DNA from: Candidatus Avelusimicrobium gallinaceum
Lineage (GTDB): Bacteria > Elusimicrobiota > Elusimicrobia > Elusimicrobiales > Elusimicrobiaceae
NCBI GenBank assembly: GCA_944324965.1
Contig: CALUYH010000002.1
Location: forward strand, 62,001 to 126,000
Length of the DNA stretch: 64,000 nt
Direction of reading: 5' to 3'
Positions 1-7,647 of this stretch are shown piece by piece. Under the pieces are notes generated by a model. The model was not told the DNA's origin, ran no database searches, and worked only from the letters and a program-made list of their open reading frames with translations. A program made the position numbers and the translations under genes. The stretch's first letter is position 1, and each line of letters begins with the position of its first letter.

Positions 1-1
1 G

Positions 2-388
2 GAAGCGCTGGGCCTTGCCTACGGGGAAGGTTTTGCCCTGCAATATGCGGACGCTTCCCAAGGGCTGTTTGACGGCGTGGATTACGCGTATTTGACGGCC
101 GCCCCCCAAAAAGCCGCTTTAAAACGCTTGAAAGGCAAATTGAGCCTTTCTGCCCTGCCGTTGGAAAGCGATACGCCGGTGAAACTGTCCGTTACGGCCC
201 GTTTAAAGAACGGACGGGACTATGCGTACGTGCCGGTTTCGTTGCGCGTAAGCCCGCCTTATTTCCATTGGAATGCGGCGCGGGGGGAACTGGCCTTGCT
301 GGCCGGAGCGGAGGCCGGGAAGGTCAAAATCAGCGGGGGTGTGGATAAAACGGCGTTCAGCGTAAAAATAAGGCTTAAAAAACAATAA
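2..388 (+). CDS. C-terminal part of an unknown protein (5' end outside window)
   Basis: The frame is open from base 2 with no stop before TAA at 386-388, so the GTG at 77 is probably internal and the gene begins upstream of the window. The visible 128 residues are rich in alternating hydrophobic residues (VKLSVTARL, VPVSLRVSP, KVKISGG), suggesting beta strands, and end in a basic tail, IRLKKQ. No family is recognised. It reads towards the DnaA-box spacer, and no clear terminator hairpin follows it. Confidence 0.6.
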   Translation, partial: EALGLAYGEGFALQYADASQGLFDGVDYAYLTAAPQKAALKRLKGKLSLSALPLESDTPVKLSVTARLKNGRDYAYVPVSLRVSPPYFHWNAARGELALLAGAEAGKVKISGGVDKTAFSVKIRLKKQ

Positions 389-745
389 AAATACCGCAAA
401 AAAGCCGTTTTATGCAAAAAAAATGCAACTTGTCAACAGTTTTTTAAAAAACCGTTTAAAACGCGCCCCAAACGCGGTTGTTTAAAATCTCCGACGGAAA
501 AAAGAGAGAAAAAAGACTTATCCCCCTATACGGAAGGGGGAGTTATCCACAAAAAAACGGGGTTATCCACAGGTTGGGGAAAAAGCGGCTTTTAAAGCCC
601 CTTTAAAAAAGCCTTTTGTGTGGGTAAGTGTAGAGTAGAAAGGGAATTATCCACAGGTTATCCACAGTGTGTGGATAACCGGGAAAAGCGGAAAAGTTAA
701 CTGTATTTACCGCGCTTTTGCTATAATGGGAACAGGAGGGATTGT
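389..745. other. oriC: Candidate chromosomal replication origin (DnaA-box cluster, AT-rich)
   Basis: This gene-free spacer starts AT-rich with A and T runs (about 389-480). It then carries five perfect DnaA boxes (TTATCCACA): forward at 543-551, 563-571, 647-655 and 658-666, and reverse (TGTGGATAA) at 670-678. A near match, TGTGGGTAA, lies at 619-627. The last two perfect boxes form a near-continuous inverted pair. Five perfect 9-mers in 136 bp is far above chance and is the usual bacterial oriC pattern with an adjacent unwinding element. No dnaA gene is visible beside it, so origin function is inferred. A DnaA-titrating or regulatory site is the alternative. Confidence 0.6.
697..727 (+). promoter_or_regulatory. 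Promoter of the Pal-like lipoprotein gene
   Basis: A perfect -10 box TATAAT lies at 722-727, with a weak -35 (TTAACT, 697-702) 19 bp upstream. An AGGAGG Shine-Dalgarno sequence follows before the ATG at 746. The promoter sits 19 bp from the last DnaA box, so DnaA binding could influence it. Confidence 0.55.
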
Positions 746-1279
746 ATGAACTTAAAAACCGTTTTGCTGTTTATTTGTTGTGCAGGTTTGTTTGCTTGTT
801 CGTCCGCGCAGGAAAAAGATTACGAAGAAATCCCGCGCCCCGCTAAACGCGACCCGATTATTGAAGAACAGGCCCGCAAAAATGCCAAGCTCTACAACCA
901 AAGCGAAGCCCGCATGGCCAAAACCTTGCGCCTGCCCGCTATTACTTACGAGTTTGATTCCATCCGCCCGCCGGAATATGCCTATCCGTTTTTGGACAAA
1001 GTGGCCAATGTGATGAAATCCCACCCGTCCCTGCACCTGATTATTGAAGGCCATACGGACGTGTTGGGTTCCAAGGAATACAACTATTGGCTGGGCGCCT
1101 CCCGCGCGGCGGCGATGAAATCGTACCTGGTCAGCCGCGGCATCAACGCCGAGCGCATCCGCATTCACTCCTACGGCAAGGACCGCCCGCTGACGCTGGA
1201 TAACTCCAGCGACGGCCGCCGCACCAACCGCCGGGTGCAATTCTCGTTCACCACGCGTGAATGGCCGGCCATTTATTAA
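746..1279 (+). CDS. pal: OmpA/Pal-family peptidoglycan-associated lipoprotein
   Basis: This 177-aa lipoprotein has signal peptide MNLKTVLLFICCAGLFAC with lipobox LFAC and acylated Cys18. A linker is followed by an OmpA-like domain (about 66-172). The family motifs are present: the EFDS strand, EGHTDVLGS (101-109, Asp105), the ASRAAAMKSYL helix with Arg120, the SYGKDRP segment and NRRV near the end. Family knowledge: such domains bind diaminopimelate in peptidoglycan and tie the outer membrane to the wall. No tolB lies nearby, so it may be one of several Pal/OmpA paralogues. It has a strong AGGAGG ribosome site and its own promoter and terminator. Confidence 0.85.
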   Translation: MNLKTVLLFICCAGLFACSSAQEKDYEEIPRPAKRDPIIEEQARKNAKLYNQSEARMAKTLRLPAITYEFDSIRPPEYAYPFLDKVANVMKSHPSLHLIIEGHTDVLGSKEYNYWLGASRAAAMKSYLVSRGINAERIRIHSYGKDRPLTLDNSSDGRRTNRRVQFSFTTREWPAIY

Positions 1280-1297
1280 TTGCCTTTTGAACCGAAA

Positions 1298-1328
1298 AAA
1301 CCCCGGAGCAGATGTTCCGGGGTTTTTT
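1298..1328. terminator. Bidirectional terminator between convergent genes
   Basis: Stem CCCCGGA (1301-1307) pairs with TCCGGGG (1316-1322). It is flanked by A6 on the left and T6 on the right, so it can serve both the Pal-like gene and the minus-strand lipoprotein gene. Confidence 0.85.
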
Positions 1329-1349
1329 GTTGCAGAAGTTTTGCTTGAA

Positions 1350-2237
1350 TTACTCGCCCATAATTTGGCGGGCTTTTTTATCGTAGGCTTGGACGGTGCC
1401 GTCCTCCAAACTCACGCGCCAGGTGCCGCACGAGAACGTGGACGCTTTTAAATTTTTGAGGTCCACCCCGGTGCGCGCTTGGGCGTGGCAGGTGACGGAA
1501 TAGTCCCCTTGCGTGTTGAGCGGGTCCGCCAGCAGGATGCGCTCGCTTAACAGGAAAATGGCCCCCTGCTTTTTGTAGGTTTTGTTCATCTGGTAGAAGT
1601 AGGCGTCAATTTGCGTGCCGGCCCGGCGCAACAGCAGCGTGCGTGCGGCGGCGTTTTGGGCGGCCTTTTGGCGGGCGGCTTCTTTAGCCTGTTCCTGCGC
1701 GGCCTGGCGCTGCTGCTGTTCAATCAGGTACGCGTTGCGGCGGGTTTGCAGGCGGCGGGAGGCAGCCTCTATCTGGGCCAGGCGGGCGGGGTTTTCGTAT
1801 TCTTTATAGGAAAGTTTTAAAAGACCCTTGTTGTTTACGGTCCCGGTGGGGGACACGGTGACTTTGGTGGTGTTTACCAGGTTGGAGTGCGCCACGCGAA
1901 AAGTGACTTTGCCGGGGGAATACTTGCGCGCACGGCCGTAAAAAGCCAGGTCGGACTCAAAATTTTTGTTAAAATCCAGCGTTACTTCCTCTTTGTCGCT
2001 GCGCCAGCAGCAGTCCGAAATGCAGGCTTGGGCCAGATCAATCTGTTCGGCGGCTTCCTGCGGCCAAATGCGGATGTTGAACTGGTAGCAGGAATCGTAT
2101 TGTTTGCCGTCAAAATCCAGTTTTTTGGCGGGGATTTCCAGCCACGGCTTGGTGGTGGCCACGCCGGAATTGTTCAGCGGGGTGTAGCACGCCGCTAAAC
2201 AGAAAGTAAGAATTGCGCCGCAGAGTATTTTTTTCAT
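1350..2237 (-). CDS. Putative lipoprotein of unknown function
   Basis: The product has 295 residues. A lipoprotein signal peptide ends at lipobox LAAC with Cys17. A Cys-containing N-terminal half (CISDCCW) is followed by a Gln/Ala/Arg-rich predicted coiled coil (about 155-205) and a C-terminal globular part with a further Cys pair. I do not recognise the family. There is no Shine-Dalgarno sequence; instead TATAAT at 2244-2249 lies 6 nt before the ATG, predicting a leaderless mRNA. It stands alone between the Pal-like gene and the divergent channel gene. Confidence 0.7.
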   Translation of the reverse strand: MKKILCGAILTFCLAACYTPLNNSGVATTKPWLEIPAKKLDFDGKQYDSCYQFNIRIWPQEAAEQIDLAQACISDCCWRSDKEEVTLDFNKNFESDLAFYGRARKYSPGKVTFRVAHSNLVNTTKVTVSPTGTVNNKGLLKLSYKEYENPARLAQIEAASRRLQTRRNAYLIEQQQRQAAQEQAKEAARQKAAQNAAARTLLLRRAGTQIDAYFYQMNKTYKKQGAIFLLSERILLADPLNTQGDYSVTCHAQARTGVDLKNLKASTFSCGTWRVSLEDGTVQAYDKKARQIMGE

Positions 2238-2277
2238 ACACTTATTATAATAACTTTTTGAGCAAAGGGGAGCGTGT

Positions 2278-3558
2278 ATGAACTTTATTTTGTCCTACGT
2301 GGAAAAAATGCCCTTAATCCCGGACCATTACAACGTGCTGGTGGCGCAGATTCTTTCGGCCATTGCCTTTTTGGTCGTTTTGTTTGTGCTGGCCCGGGCG
2401 GCCTCGTGGTTTTTCAACCGCTATCTGGGGCGGCTGGTTGCCAAGATTAATTCGGACCGCTGGTTCGCCGCGATGTCCGCGCACCACTTTTTTACGGCGG
2501 TGGGCGTGGTGGTGGCGGCCGTGGCGGCCATTAACCTGTACCCGGTTTTTATCACCCGGGACGTGGCGTGGGTAACCAAAGTAATGGGCAAACTGACGGG
2601 TATGTTTGTGGTGTTCAGCTTTGCGTGGCTGATTAACTCCGTCCTGAACACTATCGGCCGTATTTACGGGCGCAACCCGAACATCCCCATCAAAGGGCTG
2701 GTACAAGCGCTTAAAATCATTTTGTTCCTGGTCACGGCGCTATTGGTGCTTTCCTTGCTGTTGGGGCGGCGGCCGACCTACATTATCACCGGTTTATCTG
2801 CTTTGGCGGCGGTCTTCTCCTTAATTTTTAAAGACCCCATTTTAGGCTTTGCCGCCAGTATCCAGCTGACGACCAACAAACTCATTAAAATCGGCGATTG
2901 GATTACCGTAGATTCCGCCGGGGCCGACGGGAACATCATTGATATTTCCCTCACCAGCGTACGCGTGCAGAATTTTGATATGACGATTGTCAGCGTGCCG
3001 ACGTACGATATGATTTCCAAACCGTTTAAAAACTGGAACGGGATGTACGAGGCCAAAGCGCGGCGCATTCAGCGCAGCATTTTAATTGACGTGGACACCG
3101 TGAAGTTTTTGGACCGCCCGATGCTGGAACGACTGAAAAAAATTGCCTTGATTAAGGACTATCTGGAGCAGAAAGAAGCCGAAATCAAAGAATTTAACGC
3201 CGAACGCAACGTGAAGGAAAACTTTATTAACGGCCGCCATTTGACCAACCTCGGCACCTTCCGCCACTATGCGGAGCGGTATTTGGCGTCGCGCCCGTAT
3301 GTGGTGTCGGACGACCCGAACTTTACGCTGATGGTGCGCCAGCTGCCGCAGAATGCGCAGGGCCTGCCGCTTGAAGTGTACTGCTTTTTGAACACCACGG
3401 TCTGGACGGATTACGAAGGGCTCCAAAGCGATATTTTTGACCACTTGTTCTCGGTCCTGCCGGAGTTTGGCCTGTATGCCTACCAGCAGCCCAGCGGGCG
3501 CAATATCGCCAAAGGGATAGAATTGTTCAATCGTCCGGGGCAAACGCCGGCCGAATAG
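2278..3558 (+). CDS. Mechanosensitive ion channel, MscS family (YbdG/MscM-like)
   Basis: This 426-aa inner-membrane protein has about five hydrophobic helices in residues 15-190, then the MscS core. The pore-lining and beta-domain segment reads KDPILGFAASIQL, followed by IGDWITV, NIIDISLTSVRVQNFD and IVSVPTYDMISKPFKNW. The long C-terminal part (RRIQRSILIDVD onward) resembles E. coli YbdG (415 aa) more than the short MscS. The expected role is pressure relief on osmotic downshock. An AGGGGAG ribosome site precedes the ATG. It is monocistronic and ends at a bidirectional terminator. Confidence 0.88.
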   Translation: MNFILSYVEKMPLIPDHYNVLVAQILSAIAFLVVLFVLARAASWFFNRYLGRLVAKINSDRWFAAMSAHHFFTAVGVVVAAVAAINLYPVFITRDVAWVTKVMGKLTGMFVVFSFAWLINSVLNTIGRIYGRNPNIPIKGLVQALKIILFLVTALLVLSLLLGRRPTYIITGLSALAAVFSLIFKDPILGFAASIQLTTNKLIKIGDWITVDSAGADGNIIDISLTSVRVQNFDMTIVSVPTYDMISKPFKNWNGMYEAKARRIQRSILIDVDTVKFLDRPMLERLKKIALIKDYLEQKEAEIKEFNAERNVKENFINGRHLTNLGTFRHYAERYLASRPYVVSDDPNFTLMVRQLPQNAQGLPLEVYCFLNTTVWTDYEGLQSDIFDHLFSVLPEFGLYAYQQPSGRNIAKGIELFNRPGQTPAE

Positions 3559-3578
3559 CAGGAAGGATTTTGAGGCAT

Positions 3579-3608
3579 AAAAAACCCCGCCCGATGGGCG
3601 GGGTTTTT
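3579..3608. terminator. Bidirectional terminator
   Basis: Stem CCCCGCCC (3585-3592), loop GAT, then GGGCGGGG (3596-3603), with A-run and T-run flanks. It lies between the convergent channel and symporter genes. Confidence 0.88.
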
Positions 3609-3610
3609 GT

Positions 3611-5113
3611 TTAGGAATTTGCCTGCGTTTTGGGCTTTTTGCCTACGATGTTTTTGATGTTTTTGCGGGTGGTTTTTACAATCACCTTGCGGAAACACCA
3701 CAACGCCCAGATGTTGGGTACGGTCATCATCGTCATGGTAAAAATGGCCAGCGCCCACATAAAACGGGTGGAATTGTTGGCTTCGGCCGTACGCAAGAGG
3801 GAATCCGCAATCGTAAAATCCCACGAGAAACTCGTTCCAATCCAGCCGCCGATAAACACCAGCAGAATAAACAGCACCCGCGCGGGTTTAATGAGCGCAT
3901 TGGAGCCTTTGCAAAGGAATTGGAGGGATTTTTCCATATAATATCCCCAGCCGATAATCGTCGTGAACGAGAAGATTACCAGCGAGAAAATCAAAATAGG
4001 CGTTCCGATATACGGCACCGTTTTAAACGCGCTGTTGCACAGGTTGGCGGCGTATACGTTGGGGTTTTGCCAATCGCCGGCCAGCACGATGACCATACCC
4101 GTGAGCATACAAATAAAAATCGCCCAGAATACGGACGTGGCCGAAACAATGGCCATTTGCGTGGCGCTGCGGGTTTTGGCCGCGGCCGCCGCAATGGAGG
4201 CACTGCCCAGGCCGGCTTCCGTAGCCAGTACGGCGCGCGTTACGCCCGCGCTGACGGCCGGAATCATCGCCTGTACGATGCCCATTATCCCCACGCCGAT
4301 GGCGCCGCCCACGGCGGCTTTGCCGGTGAAGGCGCTTTTTACTACCGTCACTAGGGCCGCGGGAATGTCGTTAAAGTTCATCACCAGCACGATAAGGGCC
4401 AGCAGCAAATACAGGCTGCCCATAATCGGCACCAGCCATTCGGAATACGCCGCAATGCGTTTTACCCCGCCGATAACCACCACAGCCGTGGCGATAGCCA
4501 CAAACAGCCCCACATACCAGGGGTTTAAGTTGTAGCCTTCACGCAGGGCGTCGGCAATGGAGTTGGATTGCAAGGCGCTCCCCGCGGTCAGGCCCATCAG
4601 CAAGGTGCCCACGGCAAAGATAATCCCCAGCCATTTGAATTTAAGAATGTTGGACAGATAATACATCGGGCCGCCCACGTATTCGCCGTCGGGCAGTTTT
4701 ACGCGGTATTTAAACGCCACCATACATTCGCAGTATTTAATCGCAAAGTTAAAGAACCCGGCCACAATCATCCAAAACAACGCGCCCGGGCCGCCTTCGG
4801 CCACGGCGGTCGTCACGCCGATAATGCTGCCCGTGCCCACCGTGGCGCCAATCATAACCGCCAGGGAGCCGAAGCTGCTCACCATCCCTTCCGATTCCAC
4901 TTTCGTTACCGAAAGTTTCATCGCGGGCCAGGTGTATTTTTGAATAAAGTGTAGCCGTACCGTAAAGTAGATGCCTAAAAAGAGCAGGATGATAATCATA
5001 GGCGGGCCCCACACCAAGGTATTGAACCCGTTCATCAAGTCATATGCGCTTTGGACGGAGGGCCCCGTTACAAAGGCCACCAGCGCAAGCCATAACTGTT
5101 GGATAGTTTGCAT
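3611..5113 (-). CDS. Alanine/glycine:cation symporter (AGCS family)
   Basis: This 500-aa inner-membrane transporter has about 11 hydrophobic segments. Family hallmarks are visible: GSLAVMIGATVGTGSIIGV near the N-terminus, GPGALFWMIVAGFF, KYCECMVAFKYR, GGPMYYL, and the later RAVLATEAGLGSASIAAAAAKT. It imports alanine or glycine with Na+ or H+. The start is supported by an AGGAGG-type ribosome site. The last 20 or so residues are basic. It is transcribed alone. Confidence 0.9.
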   Translation of the reverse strand: MQTIQQLWLALVAFVTGPSVQSAYDLMNGFNTLVWGPPMIIILLFLGIYFTVRLHFIQKYTWPAMKLSVTKVESEGMVSSFGSLAVMIGATVGTGSIIGVTTAVAEGGPGALFWMIVAGFFNFAIKYCECMVAFKYRVKLPDGEYVGGPMYYLSNILKFKWLGIIFAVGTLLMGLTAGSALQSNSIADALREGYNLNPWYVGLFVAIATAVVVIGGVKRIAAYSEWLVPIMGSLYLLLALIVLVMNFNDIPAALVTVVKSAFTGKAAVGGAIGVGIMGIVQAMIPAVSAGVTRAVLATEAGLGSASIAAAAAKTRSATQMAIVSATSVFWAIFICMLTGMVIVLAGDWQNPNVYAANLCNSAFKTVPYIGTPILIFSLVIFSFTTIIGWGYYMEKSLQFLCKGSNALIKPARVLFILLVFIGGWIGTSFSWDFTIADSLLRTAEANNSTRFMWALAIFTMTMMTVPNIWALWCFRKVIVKTTRKNIKNIVGKKPKTQANS

Positions 5114-5198
5114 GAATGTTTTTGATTCCTCCTAAACGGTACAACCTTTTTATTTTACTAAAAATCGGCGGCAAGCTGACGGAAAATTTCAAAAATTC

Positions 5199-5223
5199 GG
5201 GTCGGGAAAAATCTTCCCAACCC
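5199..5223. promoter_or_regulatory. Imperfect inverted repeat in divergent promoter region
   Basis: GGGTCGGGAA and TTCCCAACCC (one mismatch) are separated by AAATC. The repeat lies between the divergent symporter and lipoprotein genes, just upstream of a TATAAT at 5238-5243 that probably drives the lipoprotein-nadA-nadC genes. It could be an operator; no regulator can be assigned. Confidence 0.35.
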
Positions 5224-5288
5224 AACCCAATATGATATATAATGAAATAACGCGCGGGCCTGGCCCGCAAAAATCAAGGAGACGGGTT

Positions 5289-5738
5289 ATGAAAAAACTT
5301 TTACTCGCGGCCTGCGTGGCTGCATTGGGCGTATCCGCCTGTTCGTCGGGCAATACCAACACCAAAACCGCTGACGGAACGAACTATTCCGCCAGTGATG
5401 CCAAGTACCAAATCATTGACCAGGAATTTGACAATATGCTCGCGCCCGAGGCCGATTACGATTCCATCCCCGCGTACGAGCTGCAGGCCTGCGGCGATTC
5501 CTACCTGCCGCCTGCCACCACGGCGTTGAAAGGCACCACGAAACCCGCCGCTAAAAAAACGACGACCAAAAAGACCTCTTCCACCTCCGCCAAATCTTCT
5601 TCCACGGACGTGACGAAGACCAAAAAAGTAATTAACAACACCAATATCTATTACTTGAACAGCGACACCCCGGCCCCTGCTTCTACCACCACGACCACGA
5701 CGTATTCCAGTGAAGAAGCCCTGCCGGATACCCTGTAA
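5289..5738 (+). CDS. Small Thr/Lys/Ser-rich lipoprotein
   Basis: The protein has 149 aa. I start it at ATG 5289, which has an AAGGAG ribosome site at 5277-5282; the frame is open further upstream but has no better start. The signal peptide ends in lipobox VSAC with Cys18. The middle has a short globular stretch (YQIIDQEFDNMLAPEADYDSIP), followed by a low-complexity Thr/Lys/Ser region and a poly-Thr tail. No family is recognised. Only 5 bp separate it from nadA, so the two are probably co-transcribed, with no evident functional link. Confidence 0.75.
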   Translation: MKKLLLAACVAALGVSACSSGNTNTKTADGTNYSASDAKYQIIDQEFDNMLAPEADYDSIPAYELQACGDSYLPPATTALKGTTKPAAKKTTTKKTSSTSAKSSSTDVTKTKKVINNTNIYYLNSDTPAPASTTTTTTYSSEEALPDTL

Positions 5739-5743
5739 TTTTT

Positions 5744-6787
5744 ATGCTTCAGACGTTGACTAAAGAAGCCCGGCTTACCGAAGAAGCCCATAGACTCTAT
5801 GGGCTTCTTAAATCTGTATCCAAAGAGGACGGCACCCGCTGGACATATGAAAACTGCCTGGCCGCCGCTCCCTATACGCTTTCCATTAATCAGTTCAAAA
5901 AGGAAAAGAACGCCGTCATTTTGGCCCATTCCTACACCACGCCCGACATTGTGTACGGCGTGGCCGATTATCGGGGCGATTCGTACGAACTGGCGATGAA
6001 AGCGCGCGATTCGTCGGCCGATATTTTGGTGTTTGCCGGCGTATGGTTTATGGCGGAAACCGCCAAAATTTTAAACCCGCACAAAAAAGTCGTCATCCCG
6101 GCGGGGCACGCGGGCTGCTCGTTGGCGGATGCCATCACCGGGGACGAAATGAAAAAACTGCGCGCACAATACCCGGGCGTGCCGGCGCTGTGCTACATCA
6201 ACAGCGTGGCCGAAGTAAAAGCCCATTGCGATGCGTGCATCACTTCCGGCAACGTGTTTGACATCGCCCAAAAAATGCCGGGGGATAAACTGATTTTTGT
6301 ACCGGATTTGTTAATGGCCAAAAACCTGGAGGCCGAACTGGCCCGCCGCGGCACGCCCAAGCAAATTATTGCGGCCGGCGGTACGTGCTGCGTGCACGAT
6401 AAGTACCAGCCGCAGGACGTGGCCAAACTGCGCGAGCAATACCCGGGCATTAAAGTGGTGGCCCACCCGGAATGCCCGATAGAAGTGTGCCGCTTGTGCG
6501 ATTATACGGGCAGCACCAAAGGCATGACGTCCTACGTAACCGGTTCGGACGCGACGACGTTTGGTATGCTGACCGAATTCGGACTGGTGAACCGCTTGGA
6601 AGCGGAACTGCCGAACAAAAAATTTGTATGGCCGTTTGGCGTGTGCCGCTCCATGAAGCGCAACACGCTTGAAAATACGCTGGAAGCGCTGATTGACCCG
6701 CGCCCGGAACAAGTGGTGGAAGTGGACCCGGCCGTGGCGGCGGAAGCGAAGAAAGCCATTGATAAAATGTTTGAGCTTGCCCAATGA
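5744..6787 (+). CDS. nadA: Quinolinate synthase NadA
   Basis: This 347-aa [4Fe-4S] enzyme condenses iminoaspartate with dihydroxyacetone phosphate to quinolinate in de novo NAD synthesis. Visible motifs are AHSYTTPDIV, VFAGVWFMAETAKILNP, AGCSLAD with Cys125, GGTCCVHDK with Cys215/216, HPECP (241-245) and FGVCRSMKRNTLE with Cys301. The three cluster cysteines are therefore present. No clear ribosome site precedes the ATG, so translation may be coupled to the lipoprotein gene just upstream. The stop overlaps the nadC start (ATGA). No nadB (aspartate oxidase) lies in the window. Confidence 0.95.
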   Translation: MLQTLTKEARLTEEAHRLYGLLKSVSKEDGTRWTYENCLAAAPYTLSINQFKKEKNAVILAHSYTTPDIVYGVADYRGDSYELAMKARDSSADILVFAGVWFMAETAKILNPHKKVVIPAGHAGCSLADAITGDEMKKLRAQYPGVPALCYINSVAEVKAHCDACITSGNVFDIAQKMPGDKLIFVPDLLMAKNLEAELARRGTPKQIIAAGGTCCVHDKYQPQDVAKLREQYPGIKVVAHPECPIEVCRLCDYTGSTKGMTSYVTGSDATTFGMLTEFGLVNRLEAELPNKKFVWPFGVCRSMKRNTLENTLEALIDPRPEQVVEVDPAVAAEAKKAIDKMFELAQ

Positions 6788-7617
6788 TACTGGATAAAAT
6801 TATTGAACTTGCGCTCTTGGAAGACTTGAGCCTGGGGGACATTACCTCCGATACGATTTTTACGCCCGAAAACCGCGCCAAAGCGGCCGTTTTTGCCAAA
6901 GAGGATTTGGTCCTGTGCGGAATGGAAACGGCGCGCGAAGTGTTCCGCGCGGTGGACGGTGACATTGTTTTTACGCCCCTTAAAAAAGACGGGGATGACG
7001 TAAAAAAAGGGGAAAAAGTGCTGGAGTTGGAAGGCCGCACTTTGTCCATTTTAAAGGCGGAGCGCACGGCGCTTAACTTTATGCAGCGCCAAAGCGGCAT
7101 CGCCACTGCGGCGCGCGCCTACGCGGCCGTGGGCAAAAAGTACGGCGTGATGATTGTGGACACGCGCAAAACGCAGCCCGGTTTGCGGCGGCTGGATAAA
7201 TACGCCGTGCGGGTGGGCGGCGCGCGCAACCATCGCATCAGCCTGGCCGACAGCGTGATGATTAAAGACAACCACATCGCGGCGGCCGGCTCCATTACGG
7301 CAGCCGTGCAGAAAATCAAATCCGTCATCGGCCACACGCCCAAGGTGGAAGTGGAAACCACCAACCTGGACGAAGTAAAAGAAGCGCTGGCCGCCGGGGC
7401 GGACATCATTATGCTGGACAATATGACACCCGAGCAAGTGGCCGTGTGCAAAAAAGAAATCGCCGGCCGCGCGATTATAGAAGTGTCGGGCGGGGTGAAC
7501 AAGAACAATCTGGAAGCCTACTGCCAAGTGGGGCCGGACGTGATTTCCATGGGGGCGCTGACACATTCCGTTCCCGCCAAAGATTTGAGCTTAAAAATAG
7601 TACAATATATCAGTTAA
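6784..7617 (+). CDS. nadC: Nicotinate-nucleotide pyrophosphorylase (quinolinate phosphoribosyltransferase)
   Basis: This 277-aa cytosolic enzyme converts quinolinate and PRPP to nicotinate mononucleotide. Family signatures are visible: LEDLSLGDITSD at the N-terminus, ERTALNFMQRQSGIAT, VDTRKTQPGLRRLDKYAV, GGARNHRISLAD, MIKDNHI, and VEVETTNLDEVKEAL with IMLDNM later. It overlaps nadA by 4 nt, indicating translational coupling. Length is normal for the family. Confidence 0.95.
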   Translation: MILDKIIELALLEDLSLGDITSDTIFTPENRAKAAVFAKEDLVLCGMETAREVFRAVDGDIVFTPLKKDGDDVKKGEKVLELEGRTLSILKAERTALNFMQRQSGIATAARAYAAVGKKYGVMIVDTRKTQPGLRRLDKYAVRVGGARNHRISLADSVMIKDNHIAAAGSITAAVQKIKSVIGHTPKVEVETTNLDEVKEALAAGADIIMLDNMTPEQVAVCKKEIAGRAIIEVSGGVNKNNLEAYCQVGPDVISMGALTHSVPAKDLSLKIVQYIS

Positions 7618-7647
7618 GCACTGAAATTGAAGAAAGGGGAGCTGTAC

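Noticed and set aside
752-1240. Long antisense open frame opposite the Pal-like gene, and many similar long frames opposite or within GC-rich genes (for example 36517-37338, 38248-39057, 40779-41828)
   Set aside because: They lie wholly inside strong genes, have no ribosome sites and give Arg/His/Gly-rich shadow translations typical of GC-rich coding DNA.
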